Assembly: GCA_937897215.1 (NCBI GenBank)
Contig: CALCBQ010000091.1
Location: 1 to 8,076, forward strand
Reading direction: 5' to 3'
Length of the DNA: 8,076 nt
Source of the DNA: an uncultured Clostridia bacterium
GTDB lineage: Bacteria > Bacillota > Clostridia > Oscillospirales > Acutalibacteraceae
Made by a program: the position numbers and the translations under genes. Below the pieces are notes generated by a model. That model did not search any database. It was not told where the DNA came from and was given only the letters and a program-made list of their open reading frames with translations. Shown one piece after another: positions 7,658 through 8,076 of the stretch (positions within the stretch are counted from its first letter, which is position 1; every line of letters starts with the position of its first letter).

Positions 7658-8076
7658 TTAAATGTCAAGATTTTGTACATACTTAGCGTTTTTCTCAATA
7701 AATTCTCTTCTTGGTTCAACTTTGTCGCCCATAAGAATTGAGAATGTTTCGTCTGCTTCCATAGCATCTTCAAGAGTTACTCGAAGCATTGTGCGGGTTG
7801 CAGGGTCCATTGTTGTTTCCCACAACTGGTCAGGGTCCATTTCACCAAGACCTTTGTATCGTTGAACATCACAATTTGCACCCATTTCTTCAAGAAATGC
7901 ATCTCGCTGTTCATCTGAAAAAGCGTATTCATGGCGTTTACCTTTGCTAACCTTGAAAAGCGGTGGCTGTGCAATATAAATATAGCCCTCAGTAATTAAA
8001 TCTTTCATATATCTGAAGAAGAATGTAAGAAGAAGTGTTCTGATATGCTGACCGTCAACGTCGGCATCGGCCATAA
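7658..8076 (-). CDS. gyrB: DNA gyrase subunit B, C-terminal part (cut by the window edge)
   Basis: Only the last roughly 139 codons are present and the frame stays open to the right edge. The Met at 8074 is internal, because it sits inside the TOPRIM metal-binding block that lies deep in the protein. Visible are the second TOPRIM motif DADVDG (Mg2+-binding aspartates), the adjoining HIRTLLLTFFFRYM, QPPLFKV, and the C-terminal QRYKGLGEMDPDQLWETTMDP segment that contacts GyrA and DNA. The protein ends in KYVQNLDI, as is usual for short Gram-positive GyrB proteins, without the large insertion found in Enterobacteriaceae. GyrB supplies the ATPase and TOPRIM parts of gyrase. The direct gyrA neighbour and the GyrA box there favour GyrB over ParE. 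The ATPase domain, start and promoter lie outside the window. Confidence 0.96.
   Translation of the reverse strand, partial: MADADVDGQHIRTLLLTFFFRYMKDLITEGYIYIAQPPLFKVSKGKRHEYAFSDEQRDAFLEEMGANCDVQRYKGLGEMDPDQLWETTMDPATRTMLRVTLEDAMEADETFSILMGDKVEPRREFIEKNAKYVQNLDI

Noticed and set aside
7658..8074. Complete 138-residue protein starting at 8074
   Set aside because: The Met lies inside the GyrB TOPRIM motif and the frame is open to the window edge, so this is the end of a truncated gyrB rather than a small gene.

Overview
The window is ordinary chromosomal DNA from an AT-rich, low-GC Gram-positive bacterium. It is most likely a member of Clostridia, perhaps the Ruminococcaceae/Oscillospiraceae side. 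That placement rests on a Firmicutes-type GyrA/GyrB pair, an LCP cell-wall ligase, an Mrp ATPase with a short N-terminal cysteine cluster, and the codon composition. It is an inference from protein style, not from a database search.

Seven genes all lie on the minus strand, so they read from right to left. In transcription order they are: the 3' end of gyrB (cut by the right edge, stop at 7658), gyrA (7645 to 5114), an LCP (LytR-CpsA-Psr) family wall-polymer transferase (5073 to 3874), a CPBP-family membrane protease (3851 to 2769), the tRNA adenosine deaminase tadA (2766 to 2299), the tRNA-modification GTPase mnmE (2302 to 941), and the Mrp/Nbp35-type P-loop ATPase mrp (883 to 68). Gaps are 12, 40, 22, 2, -4 and 57 bases. 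A strong intrinsic terminator (38-61) stands six bases past the mrp stop. No convincing promoter is visible inside the run, so one polycistronic unit started upstream of gyrB is plausible but unproven. All seven reading frames look intact apart from the edge truncation of gyrB.

Functionally the run joins DNA topology (gyrase), envelope building and membrane proteolysis (LCP and CPBP), decoding at the tRNA wobble base (TadA makes inosine-34, MnmE modifies uridine-34) and Fe-S cluster carriage (Mrp). No stretch over 300 bases lacks a gene. The longest internal gap (884-940) holds a GC-rich imperfect palindrome that resembles a dispersed intergenic repeat.

I found no mobile element, CRISPR array, RNA gene or toxin/defence system, and no sign of a previously undescribed system. 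The points worth a second look are the tadA-mnmE overlap, the palindrome, the natural alanine at the quinolone-determining position of GyrA, and the unusual company kept by gyrase in this gene order.
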